Shown here: in pieces, positions 43,558-56,049 of the stretch | Layout of the letters: each line of letters starts with the position of its first letter | Position numbering within the stretch: the stretch's first letter is position 1 | NCBI GenBank assembly: GCA_030144725.1 | Contig: JASKMD010000026.1 | Location: forward strand, 3,861,277-3,925,276 | Length of the DNA: 64,000 nucleotides | Direction of reading: 5' to 3' | DNA from: Haematococcus lacustris | Lineage: Eukaryota > Chlorophyta > Chlorophyceae > Chlamydomonadales > Haematococcaceae | Translations under genes and position numbers: made by a program | Notes under the pieces: generated by a model | Databases searched by the model: none | What the model was told of the DNA's origin: nothing | The model's input: only the letters and a program-made list of their open reading frames with translations

Positions 43558-46445
43558 AACACACACTACGTCCAGCAAGTGGGTAGCAGCACATGCCAAG
43601 CCGACTCCCTTAACAACATCGCGGGACGGAGATGGGTCAGCATCGGCGATATCGACACCTTTTACGAACAAAGGCTCACACAGCTCAACACACCGGACGA
43701 ACTTAAAGCCTGGCAAATGGCAAGAGGCGCAGAAGGCGACGATGGAGTAATAGACCTGTACCTCACATCTAAATACGGCTTAATATCGACAAGCGTCGCT
43801 GATTTTAGACGACCCCAAGACTGGACTAAAGACAGCCTCAATAGTCTAGCACAGCGCCACGAAACGACTGCATTCCTATGCAAAAGACTGGGCCACAGCA
43901 TGGCCATGACAAGCCTCAATGGGAAATGGTCACTCAAGGACTCCCTAGAACCAGCACCCACCCCCCTGGCACGCATCGCAATGTCAACAAAGCAAACACA
44001 CCACCAGCTCTTCATCATCACCCCCACCCACACAACCCGTACGAGTGCACAGATAGCACTCTGCCATACTAAGAAGATAAACCACATCATCAGCCATACC
44101 AACCACAAAACTGGCCTACCCGTACCCATCTATATGGAAGAGCAACGCAAATGCTTCTGCTTGGTACACGCCATCAACATGGCCATGGGGAGACCACTGA
44201 TCAACCCACATGATGTCCTCACACACTGTAGCCACCTGGCCGCCCACCTTCAAGACCTAGCTAGCAGAGCCAGGGGGGAAAACAAGCACATACCCCTGCC
44301 CGACCGTACCCCGCACATCTACGATGAGGATGGAAACTTCAACATCCACTCCATGAACCACTACCTTTATCACAACTACAAGACCCTACACCTGGCAACG
44401 CAGGAGCTGCCCCAAGACAACATCACTAGAGCAACGCTTAGTACCCTCATGGGCAATGAGGACAATCACATCAGCAACGCAGCCATTCTCATCAACAGGA
44501 ACCATGCGACTACCCTTAGGTACCTAGACAACGCCTGGTACTGGCTGGACTCACAAGCTACACACGCTAGACGGCTGCTGACCACAGCAGACTGGAAGGA
44601 GCTGCAGGGAAGGCTAATCCTAATTAAGCAAGGCATGCAACATAAGAATCTCATCGAACCCATCTTCTGGTTAGCGGACCCAATGGAGCAAGCCACCACG
44701 ACACAACTAGAGCAACATTACGTGAGACCGGACCACATAGACCTGAGCGGCCACGACGACCAACCACCAGCAATATCACCGCCAGCAGCAACACCACATC
44801 CCCTCACCACGAGCAACAACGCTATTAAACGCAAGAATACCTATGCAGCGGCGGACCCGCCGGCCCGGCCGCGACACCGCGAAGCTGCCACCGCGAAGGA
44901 GGACGCAGCCACACCTCCCCCCCCAACACGAAACGAGAAGCCAAGCACCAAGACAGACCCTAAGAAACCACGATCGAAAAAAGGAGCCAAGAACACTAGC
45001 CACAGCAAAGACAGGCACACACAAACGCTTATGTCAAGGTACCTAACCAATACCCAGGCCGCACCCACTGCCACCATACCCAGCCCGCCTGTCCCATGCC
45101 CAACCACAAAGGCCCCCCCCATCCTCCCCACACAACCACACCAGACCCCCAGCAGACAACACCTGACGCTCACCACTCTCAATGTCCGGGGCCTCTACCG
45201 TGCTAGAAGGGACGTCTCCCACCTCATCCACCACCACCACCCTGATATCTTGATCTTAACAGAGACGAAGACACACCACAAGAAAGGCACACCGGGATGG
45301 CTCAAAGTAACCACACAGGACTACACACTGCACCGACACGGTGGCCACAGTGAAATCCTCATTGGCATCAAGCATGACCTAGCCATTCAGATGCAAGCCA
45401 CCCTAGTACCACCCAGCACGGAGGCGGAAGTAAACTCCAGATGCGTCATCCTGACTCTTAGCCAGCACCACAGCGACAACCTCACCATCGTAGCAACGTA
45501 CTGGCCATCGGGCTGCAACGAAGACGCGCTCCCACTGCGGGAGAGCATGCAACAACACATACGCACAGCCACAAGACACCTGCCCGGCTCCCTCATTCTC
45601 GCCGGTGATTTGAACGCCACGATGAAAACAGAAGACCGCTCCGAACACACTGAATACACTCAGGACCGCATGATGAGGGAGTTTGCCACAGAGATGCGCC
45701 TGTCCGAAGCCGACCCCGGCGACCGGGCCTGGACCTACCAACAACCACACTGCAACAGCCGCATCGACGCCATCCTGACGCGCGACGCACGACCAGGCCC
45801 GGAGCACCGCACCATCGTAGACACACATGCGTATCTCAGCGACCACAGACCCCTCATCGCCACACTGACCACAGCGAGGATGGGCATACACCTAGCACAA
45901 ACACAACAGGCCCAAAGCCACAAACACAATGTTCTCACCACACCCATCACCAACAGTGACAGGGAAGCCTTCCGCCTAGCCGTGCAACAACCCAGCTCAG
46001 GCGCACCACAACTACATGCACGACTGGCAGCCTACCTGTCACCCCTCTTTACAGAAGCCACAGACTTCTTGGCGAACCTGGACAAGGCCAACCCACACCA
46101 GCCCAAACGCCTGACGCAGCTGGCAGGCCTCCACCCAAGGCAAGCTGTTGACATGGCAGCCACCATGCTCACAACCCTTTTAGAAACCTGCAAGACGACA
46201 GTAGGGAGCGCAACTCGACTAGACGAGACGTCTCGACTCGAAATTTCGAGTCGAGTTTGACTCGACTCGACTCGACGGTCGAGATGGACTCGAGATGAGC
46301 CTTTTGAATAGCGCACCTGCTGAAGGTACCTGTGTGGACGTTGTGGCGCCGCTCAGCGAATGATATGCTGGCCTGGCTGGGGTGGCGGTTAAAGTTGGTT
46401 TGCATAGACATGCCCGGACATGCCCAGCAGCGTCTGAATCGCAAA

Positions 46446-47761
<1,316 letters not shown>

Positions 47762-48984
47762 GCAGCCACCACCACCTCCTAGTACAATCACTGCAGGCCA
47801 CCATCACTCCCCCAACTCGTAGTGTGTAGTAATCCTGACACTCAGCTTTTTGCATGCAAGAACGTGCATGCAACGTTTTAGAGACTTCATGGTTCGCAAT
47901 GACTATTAGACTTCAGACAGAGGCTATCATGTTTGCAATGGCTGTTCTTCTTTTCATGATTTAGTTCTTTACGACGTCGTCACGATGTAAGTACACTGTA
48001 TTACCACTACAGGACTCCGAGGCTGTCGATGAGTACGTATACACTCGCTCTACGTGGACACAATAGCCGCACAACTCAGCATGCTTGGCAGCACTTATGC
48101 CTCAGCCAAACATGCATTCCGACCTTACAAACACAGCTGTGACATAGTGCCTTGCACGCAGGCGGGCAGATAGATGCACCTAGCATGCCTGCAGCTAGTT
48201 GAGTGGGCGGAGTGAAATCATCCCATGGCAGAATTCAAAAAAACCCGTCTAGTCGAGTCAAATCGAGTCGAGATCTCGACTAGATTTGACTCGTCGAGAT
48301 CTCGTCGAGATCTCGACTAGATTGCGCTCCCTAGACGACAGCCATGAAGACATGCACAACAAAAACACTAACTAGAGGGGGCCAACACTAGGTCACCCCC
48401 GCCATTGGCTGCACCCCTGATAACTATCCGACTCATCTTTAAGAGTTTTTCAGCGATTTTTGCGCAGGGCGGTGCAACTCACCAGCGCGAGGCTAGCGGG
48501 CTGCTCGTGCTGATGTGCACCTTTGCCGGGGCGGGCGAGGGTGTTGGGAATTCTGGTCGCGTTGTGCCGGGAATGGCCTGCTTAGTGGGGCTGTGATCAG
48601 CGAATAGCTATCGCGCTCAGCGGCCCAGCATTTCAAAAATTTGAATTTCTTGTCGGGCGCAGGACCCCCCCGACATGTGTAAAAGTGCTAGTTCTAGTGC
48701 TGATAATGTGCCGGGGAGTGCTGGTGTGGCTTGTGGGCTGTCCCTGCACCACAACGTGCGACAACAAGCGTGCGACGCGTGTCACGTAAGACCATGTCAA
48801 GTTTCCATGAAATGTGCATTTTTTCCAGCCGGTTATCTGTTCAACCAAGACGGCAAGAGATAGACTGCAAGTTCAGTGCGGCTCCTTGTGTGGGCTTCTA
48901 ACGTGTAATCAGGAAACAAGCGCGTTGTATTCATGTGTGGGCCGTTTGTGATGCTCCAAAGTAGACCCCAATGCAGTTTACACA

Positions 48985-51407
48985 TCAATTGTCCGCCTCA
49001 TATTCAGCCTCCAGCTCCTCACTTAGCAGCTCTCTGCGCACTAAACGACGCAACTCCCTACGACTATCTTGCCTCTCCCACCCCATGTGCATGCGATATC
49101 GTTCACAGTGTTTGTTGGTCAGTTTGCCAAAGCACACCTCATCATGCAGCAAATCGGAATGGTACAACATCAACAATGCATAACACTCTTTGTCCTCCCT
49201 CACCTCCTGCACAGTGTCTTGAAACATGGGCATGGGCTCAAGTGGGGTGGTGGTGTCAGGCTTCATGCACGGCTGGCATGGCACACTCATGCACGTGTTG
49301 CATGCACAAGCAGCCATGGCCCATTGAGGCTGCTCCCTGTCAGGTGTGAACACCATGCGGTGCATAGCCCTGCACCCCTTTACATCATTATGCATGCGTT
49401 CCACATCAGCCTCAGGCATACTGCATACAGCTGCTTGCCTAGCGTCGTCTAGCACCAGGTAGTGCCGAAACATGATGTGACCACGAAGCCTGTGGCTAGC
49501 ACTGGTGTCTTGTGCATGGCATGGCACAGCAAAATGCTTGTTAGCCCAATCAGTCAGCACAGCAGCCCCACACACTTTTCCCACGAGTTCAGGATGCACT
49601 AGCATCTGCTCCCTCCACTCCCTCTTAGCCACCCCACCCTCAGAGTCATGCGTGCTCTTGAAATGCGATGTGGCACCATATGACCATTGCACAGGCACCC
49701 CAAACCTATTGGCTAGGTGCCAATGCAACCTAATGGCCTTGGCCCCCTTGAACTGTGATGCACAACCATCTGACCACAAACACAGCTGCCTCATGTCCAT
49801 CTTGCCCACCCACCCCTCTCCATCTGGGTGCCTCCTGCCTTGCAGCAAACACTCAATCACTTGCACAAGGGCCGTGGTGGAAGCCTCAGCTGACTGGTCA
49901 CACTTGTCAGCACTCACAAAGACAGACTCCTCCCTGTAGTTGCCAGCCATGTCCTGGTATGCATACCTTGGCCTTGTGGTGTGGTGTGGTGTGGTGTGGC
50001 CTTGTGGTGTGGTGTGGTGTGGTGTGGTGTGGTGTGGTGTGGTGTGGTGTGGTGTGGTGTGGTGTGGTGTGGTGTGGTGTGGTGTGGTGTGGTGTGGTGT
50101 GGTGTGGTGTGGTGTGGTGTGGTGTGGTGTGGTGTGGTGTGGTGTGGTGTGGTGTGGTGTGGTGTGGTGTGGTGTGGTGTGGTGTGGTGTGGTGTGGTGT
50201 GGTGTGGTGTGGTGTGGTGTGGTGTGGTGTGGTGTGGTGTGGTGTGGTGTGGTGTGGTGTGGTGTGGTGTGGTGTGGTGTGGTGTGGTGTGGTGTGGTGT
50301 GGTGTGGTGTGGGTTATGAAAGGTGTGGTGGTGGATGCTTGGGAGGGCATGCATGGGAACTGCGTACCTTGGCATGGGCGCTAGTGTTATGTCCTGGCGT
50401 GGGCGCTTGAAGATGGATGACCTGAGGGACCCAGGGACCTGGGGAGAGCATGTAGAATGGTCTGGGAGGGGGTGGTTGGTGCTGACAGCCTGCTGGACTG
50501 CCGCCTCTTGCAGCTGCTTCTCCACCTGCTGCTGCTTCAGTCGCAGGTCAGCCTGCTGCTGCTGCAACATGTGTTGCTGTGCTGCCAGCTGCTGCTGCAC
50601 CTGGCGTTGCAATTCAGCCCCACTGTGTGCATCGAGCTGTTGCTGCAGCCTGTAAAGCTGCTGCTGCAACTGCAGCTGGTGCTGCTGCTGAGCCACCTGC
50701 TGCTCCCTCTGCTGCATGTCTGCCTGCTGCAACTGCAGCTGGTGCTGCTGCTGAGCCACCTGCTGCTCCCTCTGCTGCATGTCTGCCTGTTGCTGCTGCA
50801 GCTGGTGCTGCTGCTGAGCCACTTGCTGCTCCCTCTGCTGCATGTCTGCCTGTTGCTGCTGCAGCTGGTGCTGCTGCTGAGCCACCTGCTGCTCCCTCTG
50901 CTGCATGTCTGCCTGCTGCAACTGCAGCTGGTGCTGCTGCTGAGCCACCTGCTGCTTCCTCTGCTGCATGTCTGCCTGTTGCTGCTGCACCTGATGTTGC
51001 TGCTGAGCCACCTGCTGCTCCCTCTGCTGCACCTGGTGTTGCTGGTCAGCCAACTGCTGCTCCCTCAGGTGCATGTCTGCCTGCTGCTGCTGCAGCTGCT
51101 GTTGCTGCTCAGCCACCTGCTGCTCCTTACGTTGAAGTTCATCCTGCTGGAGGTCCTGCAGCTGTTGCTGTAGATGTTGCAAGCGTTGGGTGTCAGCTAC
51201 TTGCTGCTCCCTCTGCTGCAGGTCAGCCTGCAGCTGGTGCAACTGTGCCTCATAAGCACCAGCATCAGCCTGTGCCTGGGCCTCAGCCTCAGCAGCACCA
51301 GCCTGGGCCTTGGCCTCAGCCTCAGCAGCCCTGCGCCGGGCCATAACCTCCCTCGCTTTTTGCGCACCGGCACATCTAGCCTTTGACCCCCTTTTCTTGT
51401 CAACCAT
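48985..51407 (-). CDS. Transposase of the GGTCACCCC element, 673 aa, two exons
   Basis: Exon 1 51407-50368 and exon 2 49966-48985 join in phase 2; the intron holds the GGTGT array. The N-terminus MVDKKRGSKARCAGAQKAR is basic, followed by a long coiled coil of repeated QQREQQVAQQQHQLQ-type units (about residues 60-300). Exon 2 has SADKCDQSAE, LWSDGCASQFKGAKAIRLHW, WSYGATSHFKSTHDSEGG and VAKREW, a spacing consistent with a DDE/D-type core (Asp in SDG, then the HDSEGG block). A Cys-rich part (ACACNTCMSVPCQPC) and an acidic C-terminus follow. I recall SDGxxSQFK...SHxK..xD.xGG as a feature of some eukaryotic transposases but cannot name the family. The ORF appears intact. Confidence 0.75.
49976..50311 (+). 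repeat. (GGTGT)n pentanucleotide array
   Basis: About 65 perfect GGTGT units interrupted once (CCTTGTGGTGT near 50000). It lies entirely within the intron of the minus-strand transposase. Confidence 0.96.
50490..51250 (-). repeat. Coding repeat of the transposase coiled coil (about 72 bp)
   Basis: Units of about 72 bp encoding QQQADMQQREQQVAQQQHQL repeat at least five times almost unchanged, then degrade. This indicates recent in-frame expansion of the coiled coil. Confidence 0.8.
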
Positions 51408-52932
51408 GGCCTGCACAACGGCAAACACAGTTATTAGCTCCGTTTCTGCATTATTTTTACTAATTCTTGCCGATCGTGGTTGCTCAGGAGCCACAAGCAC
51501 CAATAATCAGGAAATCGTGTGCAACCTGAATCGCTGCCACATGTCGACCGAACCTGTGTTCAGCAGTAATGCGCCGTCGCGGTCACGCTCCCAACTCGCA
51601 ATGCCATCGACCTGCAGATTGGGCGCCGTTTGATGACGAAAGGTGACACTTTGGAGCGGGGGGCAAGGGAGCAGGCCGGAAGAGGGTTTCGATGCAGCAG
51701 GTGAGCTTGGGAGTGGGTTTTGATGCGTGCTGAGACGTTGCAACACTAATGCGTGCTAACCTGAAAAGTTGGCATGTCCAGTCAGGTTGCGCCATTCACG
51801 CCGCTCTGGGTCCAGGCTGCCTAAAGATGTCGCTAAATGTGTGTGCGATGCTTCAGAACACGTCGCGTGTTGGGGGCCAGCCACCCGGCAAACCGCTGTA
51901 GCTGTCTGCACTCTATTCGGGCCATCAGCAGCTCATCGCACCAATCGGCGGCCTCATCCGTGCAGAAATGAGTTAGAAAGTTATCACTTGAGCCATGGGG
52001 GTGCAGCCAATGGCGGGGGTGACCACTACCAACGCAGGACCATGTGCAGAATCAGATTGGCACTAGGCAAGAAGCTCAAGACCACTAGAAATCTCAGCCG
52101 GCAGGCTAGGCTACTATTCAAACAGAATGGCGCCCACCCAACGATCGAGGATCTCATCCCAGGTACAGACACAAGCAACACAGCGATCAGGGAGGCGGTG
52201 CTAGCACGTCAAGATGACGACCCAACCGACAATCACGTGCAAGCCGCACTAGCTAAGCTGACAAATTCCTACCGCGACCAAATCCACCAGCTGGACGATG
52301 ACGACTCCGCACTCGCCATCGCACAGGCCCGGGTCCGAATGCAACAACTAATAAGCACCCAGCCCAAGAAAGCCAACAAATATATTCTACGCCCATCCCG
52401 CACGAGCCACAAAGGCCTGCAAGCGCTCACAGACCCCGCCACCAGAAGAACTTGTACCGCCCCGGCCGACCTCAACCGGATTATCACCGCCGCCTACGGG
52501 CAGAAGCTATCACCCCCAACGCCCAAAACCGGCCACTACACAGACACACAGACAAGAAACTATCCCTGGGCCCGTGCCAAAGCGGACGACCCCTTCACGA
52601 TGCACACTTGCAAAAATATACACTGGATGCACACAGCCATCATGGACAAAGCAAGCTTCCAGGAGTGCCTCAGCAGGCTGGCAGGAGGCAAAGCCCCAGG
52701 ACCAGATGGCATTGAGAACGAGATCATCAAGATGTTGCCATGGGAGATGAGGGACACCATCCACCAGCTGTTCATCATCATGTGGGCCACTGGCTGCACA
52801 CCAACCACGTGGAAGACCAGTGACACATGCCTACTTTACAAGGACAAGGGTCAGGAATCAGACCTCAACGCCTACAGACCTGTAGGACTGGCCAACACCA
52901 TCTACAAGCTATGGACCAGCCTCATTACCAAG

Positions 52933-54702
52933 GGTCACCCCGGCCGTTGGTCCCGCCAATCCGTGACAGGCCTGACGCTCACACCACGCGCTAGTGAAGG
53001 GTAGCTGAGGCTATCGCGGTAAGTCACGCGCGCTGAAACTCGCGTTTTAGACTGAAGCCTCCCAGATCACTCCGCCCGCCATTCCCGCGGACTGTGAACA
53101 TGGTCGCTCGCTGCAGCCTGGGGCTCAACGGGGTGCGAACGTACGTGGGTCGCAGGTCGAAGCGCAAGATTCCCTGGGTTGGGTCGGGACCCCTCATGGC
53201 CCGGGCCCTTCCTGACACCTGGCGCGAGACCTGCCTAACCCTCCCTCCAAGCATGCAGAGCATCTCACTGAGGTGTCAGCAGCACCGTGCGTGGACTTTA
53301 TTTCGCTACCGTGCACTCTGCTGAAGCTTTGACCCCATCATTCCGGGGCTTCTGTCAAGATCTTTTACCTTTCGGTCAGTGGTCCTTTCCGCGTGCTTCC
53401 ACCTGTGTCGGATAGCTGGGCGGGTCTATATTCCGGGTTGTGCTCCAGGCATACTCCATCACCTTGTGTGGTACACACAATGACAAAATGTGGCCGAGGG
53501 TGAATGTGGCATGGGGCGATCTCATCACAGGGGGCGATTGGCGGCGTCCTTGAGCACATCCCCGATGGGTTAGACCCTGTGCTGCCGCTGGGCGCCCTCA
53601 TCGTTGCAGTTCTCGCATTGTGACCTGTGAAATTTGCGATGGGCCGTCATGGACCCCGACGCCGCGCTGCCCTGGCACGCGAAAATGCGATACGTGCCAA
53701 GCTGGTAAGCGGTGGCTGTGGCAGTGGCGGGAACCTCCATTGTGGCAACATCCATTGTGGCATCCATTGTGGCACCATCACTGGGTCACGGGCCATGCAT
53801 GCAATGTTCTTCCCTGCAGATGGGGTTGCGCCCATGTGGTCTGAGACTGCATGTGCGTGTGTGAGGCACATGGGCAGCAAGCCACAGCAGTGCATGTGTC
53901 ATGGAGCATCTACCCTGAGCAACATCCCCATGTTTGGACGTGTGACACTGGCAAGTGACAAGGAGGAAGATGTTCAGTGCTTGAGGCTTCTGCATGCACG
54001 GGCACCACACATTGCAAGCTCATACATGACCTTGACTGTGCATCTGTTGAAGGAGTATGCCCGGGGGTGCTTGGGCTGGAAAGGAAAGAGGTTGACGCAG
54101 AACAAGCCATTGCTCAGGGCTGACATCCTGGAACATCTGAGGTGGGAGCAAGAGATGGAGGAGGATCAGTTGGCTGAAGTGGGGGTTGACGAGGCAGATG
54201 ACATGTAAGGCCAAGCACCCTCGATTGAAACCAGCAGCAGCAACTGAGCCAATATAGCACAGACTGAGCCGGTAGAGAAACTGAGGCAATAGAGGAAGTG
54301 AGCCAATAGAGCCAAAAAAGTTAACAGTGCCATGCACCCGACATGCACCGACTTCAGCGAAGCGTGGCTTGAATCAGTCTCGTGGTGTAGTAGCGTGGCT
54401 CGGTAGCATGGCGCACTGCGATGGCCTACTGCGCAGTACTGCGAGGCTGCCTCCATGGTGCGAACTTTGCTACGGACGCCACGGAGCGCCTCGCCACCCT
54501 GCGCTTAAACGTGGGTCGCTGCTTGTTTGCGCTATCTCAATTTTCGACCTGGTGGCGGGCGGTGATCTGGTACAAGGCTTCAGTCTAAAACGCGAGTTTC
54601 AGCGCGCGTGACTTACCGCGATAGCCTCAGCTACCCTTCACTAGCGCGTGGTGTGAGCGTCAGGCCTGTCACGGATTGGCGGGACCAACGGCCGGGGTGA
54701 CC
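52933..54702 (+). mobile_element. DNA transposon with GGTCACCCC ends, 1.77 kb, 128-bp perfect TIR, 4-bp TSD CAAG
   Basis: Perfect inverted repeats 52933-53060 and 54575-54702 start GGTCACCCCGGCCG. CAAG flanks at 52929-52932 and 54703-54706. Excision restores the LINE reverse-transcriptase frame. It shares the first nine bases, TSD length and transposase C-terminus with the element at 48391-52024, but the rest of the TIR differs, so they are related but distinct families. Confidence 0.95.
53627..54208 (+). pseudogene. Transposase C-terminal remnant, GGTCACCCC element
   Basis: The 3' two-thirds (from GSRAMHAMFFPADG through TACACVRHM, QQCMCH, LSNIPMFG to an acidic end) aligns in order with the C-terminus of the 673-aa transposase (RAMHRMVF...ACACNTC...PMFQ...). 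The SDG and SQFK core is absent, so the element is non-autonomous. Confidence 0.65.
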
Positions 54703-55072
54703 CAAGGCACTCTATGAGTACGCCGAGGCCAATGGGATGCTGAGCAAATGCCAAGCAGGCTTCCGCTCTCACAGGGACACCACCCAGCAACTACAAATGC
54801 TCGTCATGGCCCTTGAAGACGCTAAACTTGCTCAAGCAGACATCTATGCCCTCATGGTCGACTTCACAAGTGCATTCAACACCACATGTCAAGACAAACT
54901 GCTATGGATCATGCACGACCTTGGCTTCCCCACCGACGCCACAGACGCGGTGAAGGACCTATACACGGGCGCTACAACGCGCTTCAAAACCCCGTACGGC
55001 CCTACTGACCCGGTACCCGTAGACCGGGGCACCATCCAGGGCGACTCACTCTCACCCACTCTCACCCTCCTG

Positions 55073-55136
55073 CGATGGCGATAAATATATATATAAGATA
55101 AATTTAAATCTGCAACAGCCGACAGCGGGGGACATC
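55073..55136 (+). other. About 64-bp AT-rich insertion disrupting the LINE RT domain
   Basis: Between SPTLTLL and YIEPLLRWL the frame is broken by a stretch with (TA)n and TAAATTTAAA, including a TAA. In related RTs these blocks are adjacent. Confidence 0.65.
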
Positions 55137-55538
55137 TACATCGAACCCCTACTCCGCTGGCTCCAAGTAGGAGCGCGGGGGTACAAGTTTCAGTCAGTGG
55201 AAAACGACAGTGACAACAGATACACTATCGCCATCCTCTGTAACTCAATTAGCAATACACGCGTCCAGGCGGACAAGCTCTCAGCCTACTCGGACTGGGG
55301 CCACCTCATCATATCACACAGCAAAACCCTCGCCACAGCGGCGTTACACAAAGCGCATCAATCTGGCCGATGCAGCACCCAAGCAGACGCGGAGAAGGAA
55401 GCCCGCAAGCAAATGCAAGACCTGCGCCTACAAGGAAAACCGGTCACCTTCCTCAGCCCGACAGCACCCTTTACCTACCTAGGAGCACACAGGCAAATTA
55501 GTCCACATATTCGTCATCCTAGTGGGGTAGTTTTTTGA
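55137..55538 (+). pseudogene. LINE reverse transcriptase, downstream fragment
   Basis: Reads YIEPLLRWLQVGARGYKF, then ADKLSAYSDWGHLIISHSKT and PFTYLGAH (RT blocks D/E). The YADD active-site box expected between them is replaced by an unrelated stretch (TIAILCNSISN). Similarity ends near 55500. Confidence 0.7.
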
Positions 55539-56049
55539 TGCGGTTCGCCTCGGATTGTCCTTGCGACTCCAGCGCCACTTGGCGCGTGTTGAAATTCTGA
55601 GTGTGTGAGCAGTTGGAGTGTAGGGACCGACAGTACTGTAGATGTCTACAGTACTGTAGACATCTACAGTACTGTAGATATCTACAGTACTGTAGACATC
55701 TACAGTACTGTAGATGTCTACAGTACTGTAGACACATACAGTACTGTCGACAATTCTTAACTGTTTACAGAGCTCATATGTTTTAATCGTTCCTGTGATT
55801 TTCATGGTGACTTTGCTTGTCTTCGCGACTAGTACAAGCACATCGGATTCGGCGGCTGATAGTTGTGGTCATGAGATGTGGTCATGAGATGTTTGAATGA
55901 ATCATGTTGTGTGCTGGGGCGCAAAGAACAATAGACAAAGAAGAGAATAATAGACAAAGGAGCTTGTAAGAGCCTATTCATAATTACACCATGGTTGACA
56001 GTCATACAAGGTCATTTAACATCTCTGTCACTCATGTAGCCCCTGTTGC
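55539..56049. other. No gene; contains short palindromic array
   Basis: Between the LINE remnant and the TNP2-type gene. Only the 18-bp repeats described separately stand out. Transposon ends were looked for and not established. Confidence 0.4.
55628..55750 (+). repeat. 18-bp palindromic repeat array, short block
   Basis: About seven units with the palindrome CTACAGTACTGTAG separated by ATGT, ATAT or ACAT. The same palindrome forms the 1.9-kb array at 57.9-59.8 kb, so both probably belong to one element. Confidence 0.93.

Larger units (their letters stand above)
48391..52024 (-). mobile_element. DNA transposon with GGTCACCCC ends, 3.6 kb, 4-bp TSD ACTA (Sola-like?)
   Basis: A perfect 27-bp terminal inverted repeat starts GGTCACCCCCGCCATTGG. 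ACTA flanks at 48387-48390 and 52025-52028, and removal restores the LINE frame exactly. It encodes its own transposase on the minus strand. A 4-bp TSD is known for Sola1/Sola2 and Chapaev; the superfamily is therefore only tentative. Confidence 0.93.

Noticed and set aside
41839..46260. ORF end at 46260 as the true LINE stop
   Set aside because: The last 59 bases lie inside the hAT element; the LINE frame continues at 48342.
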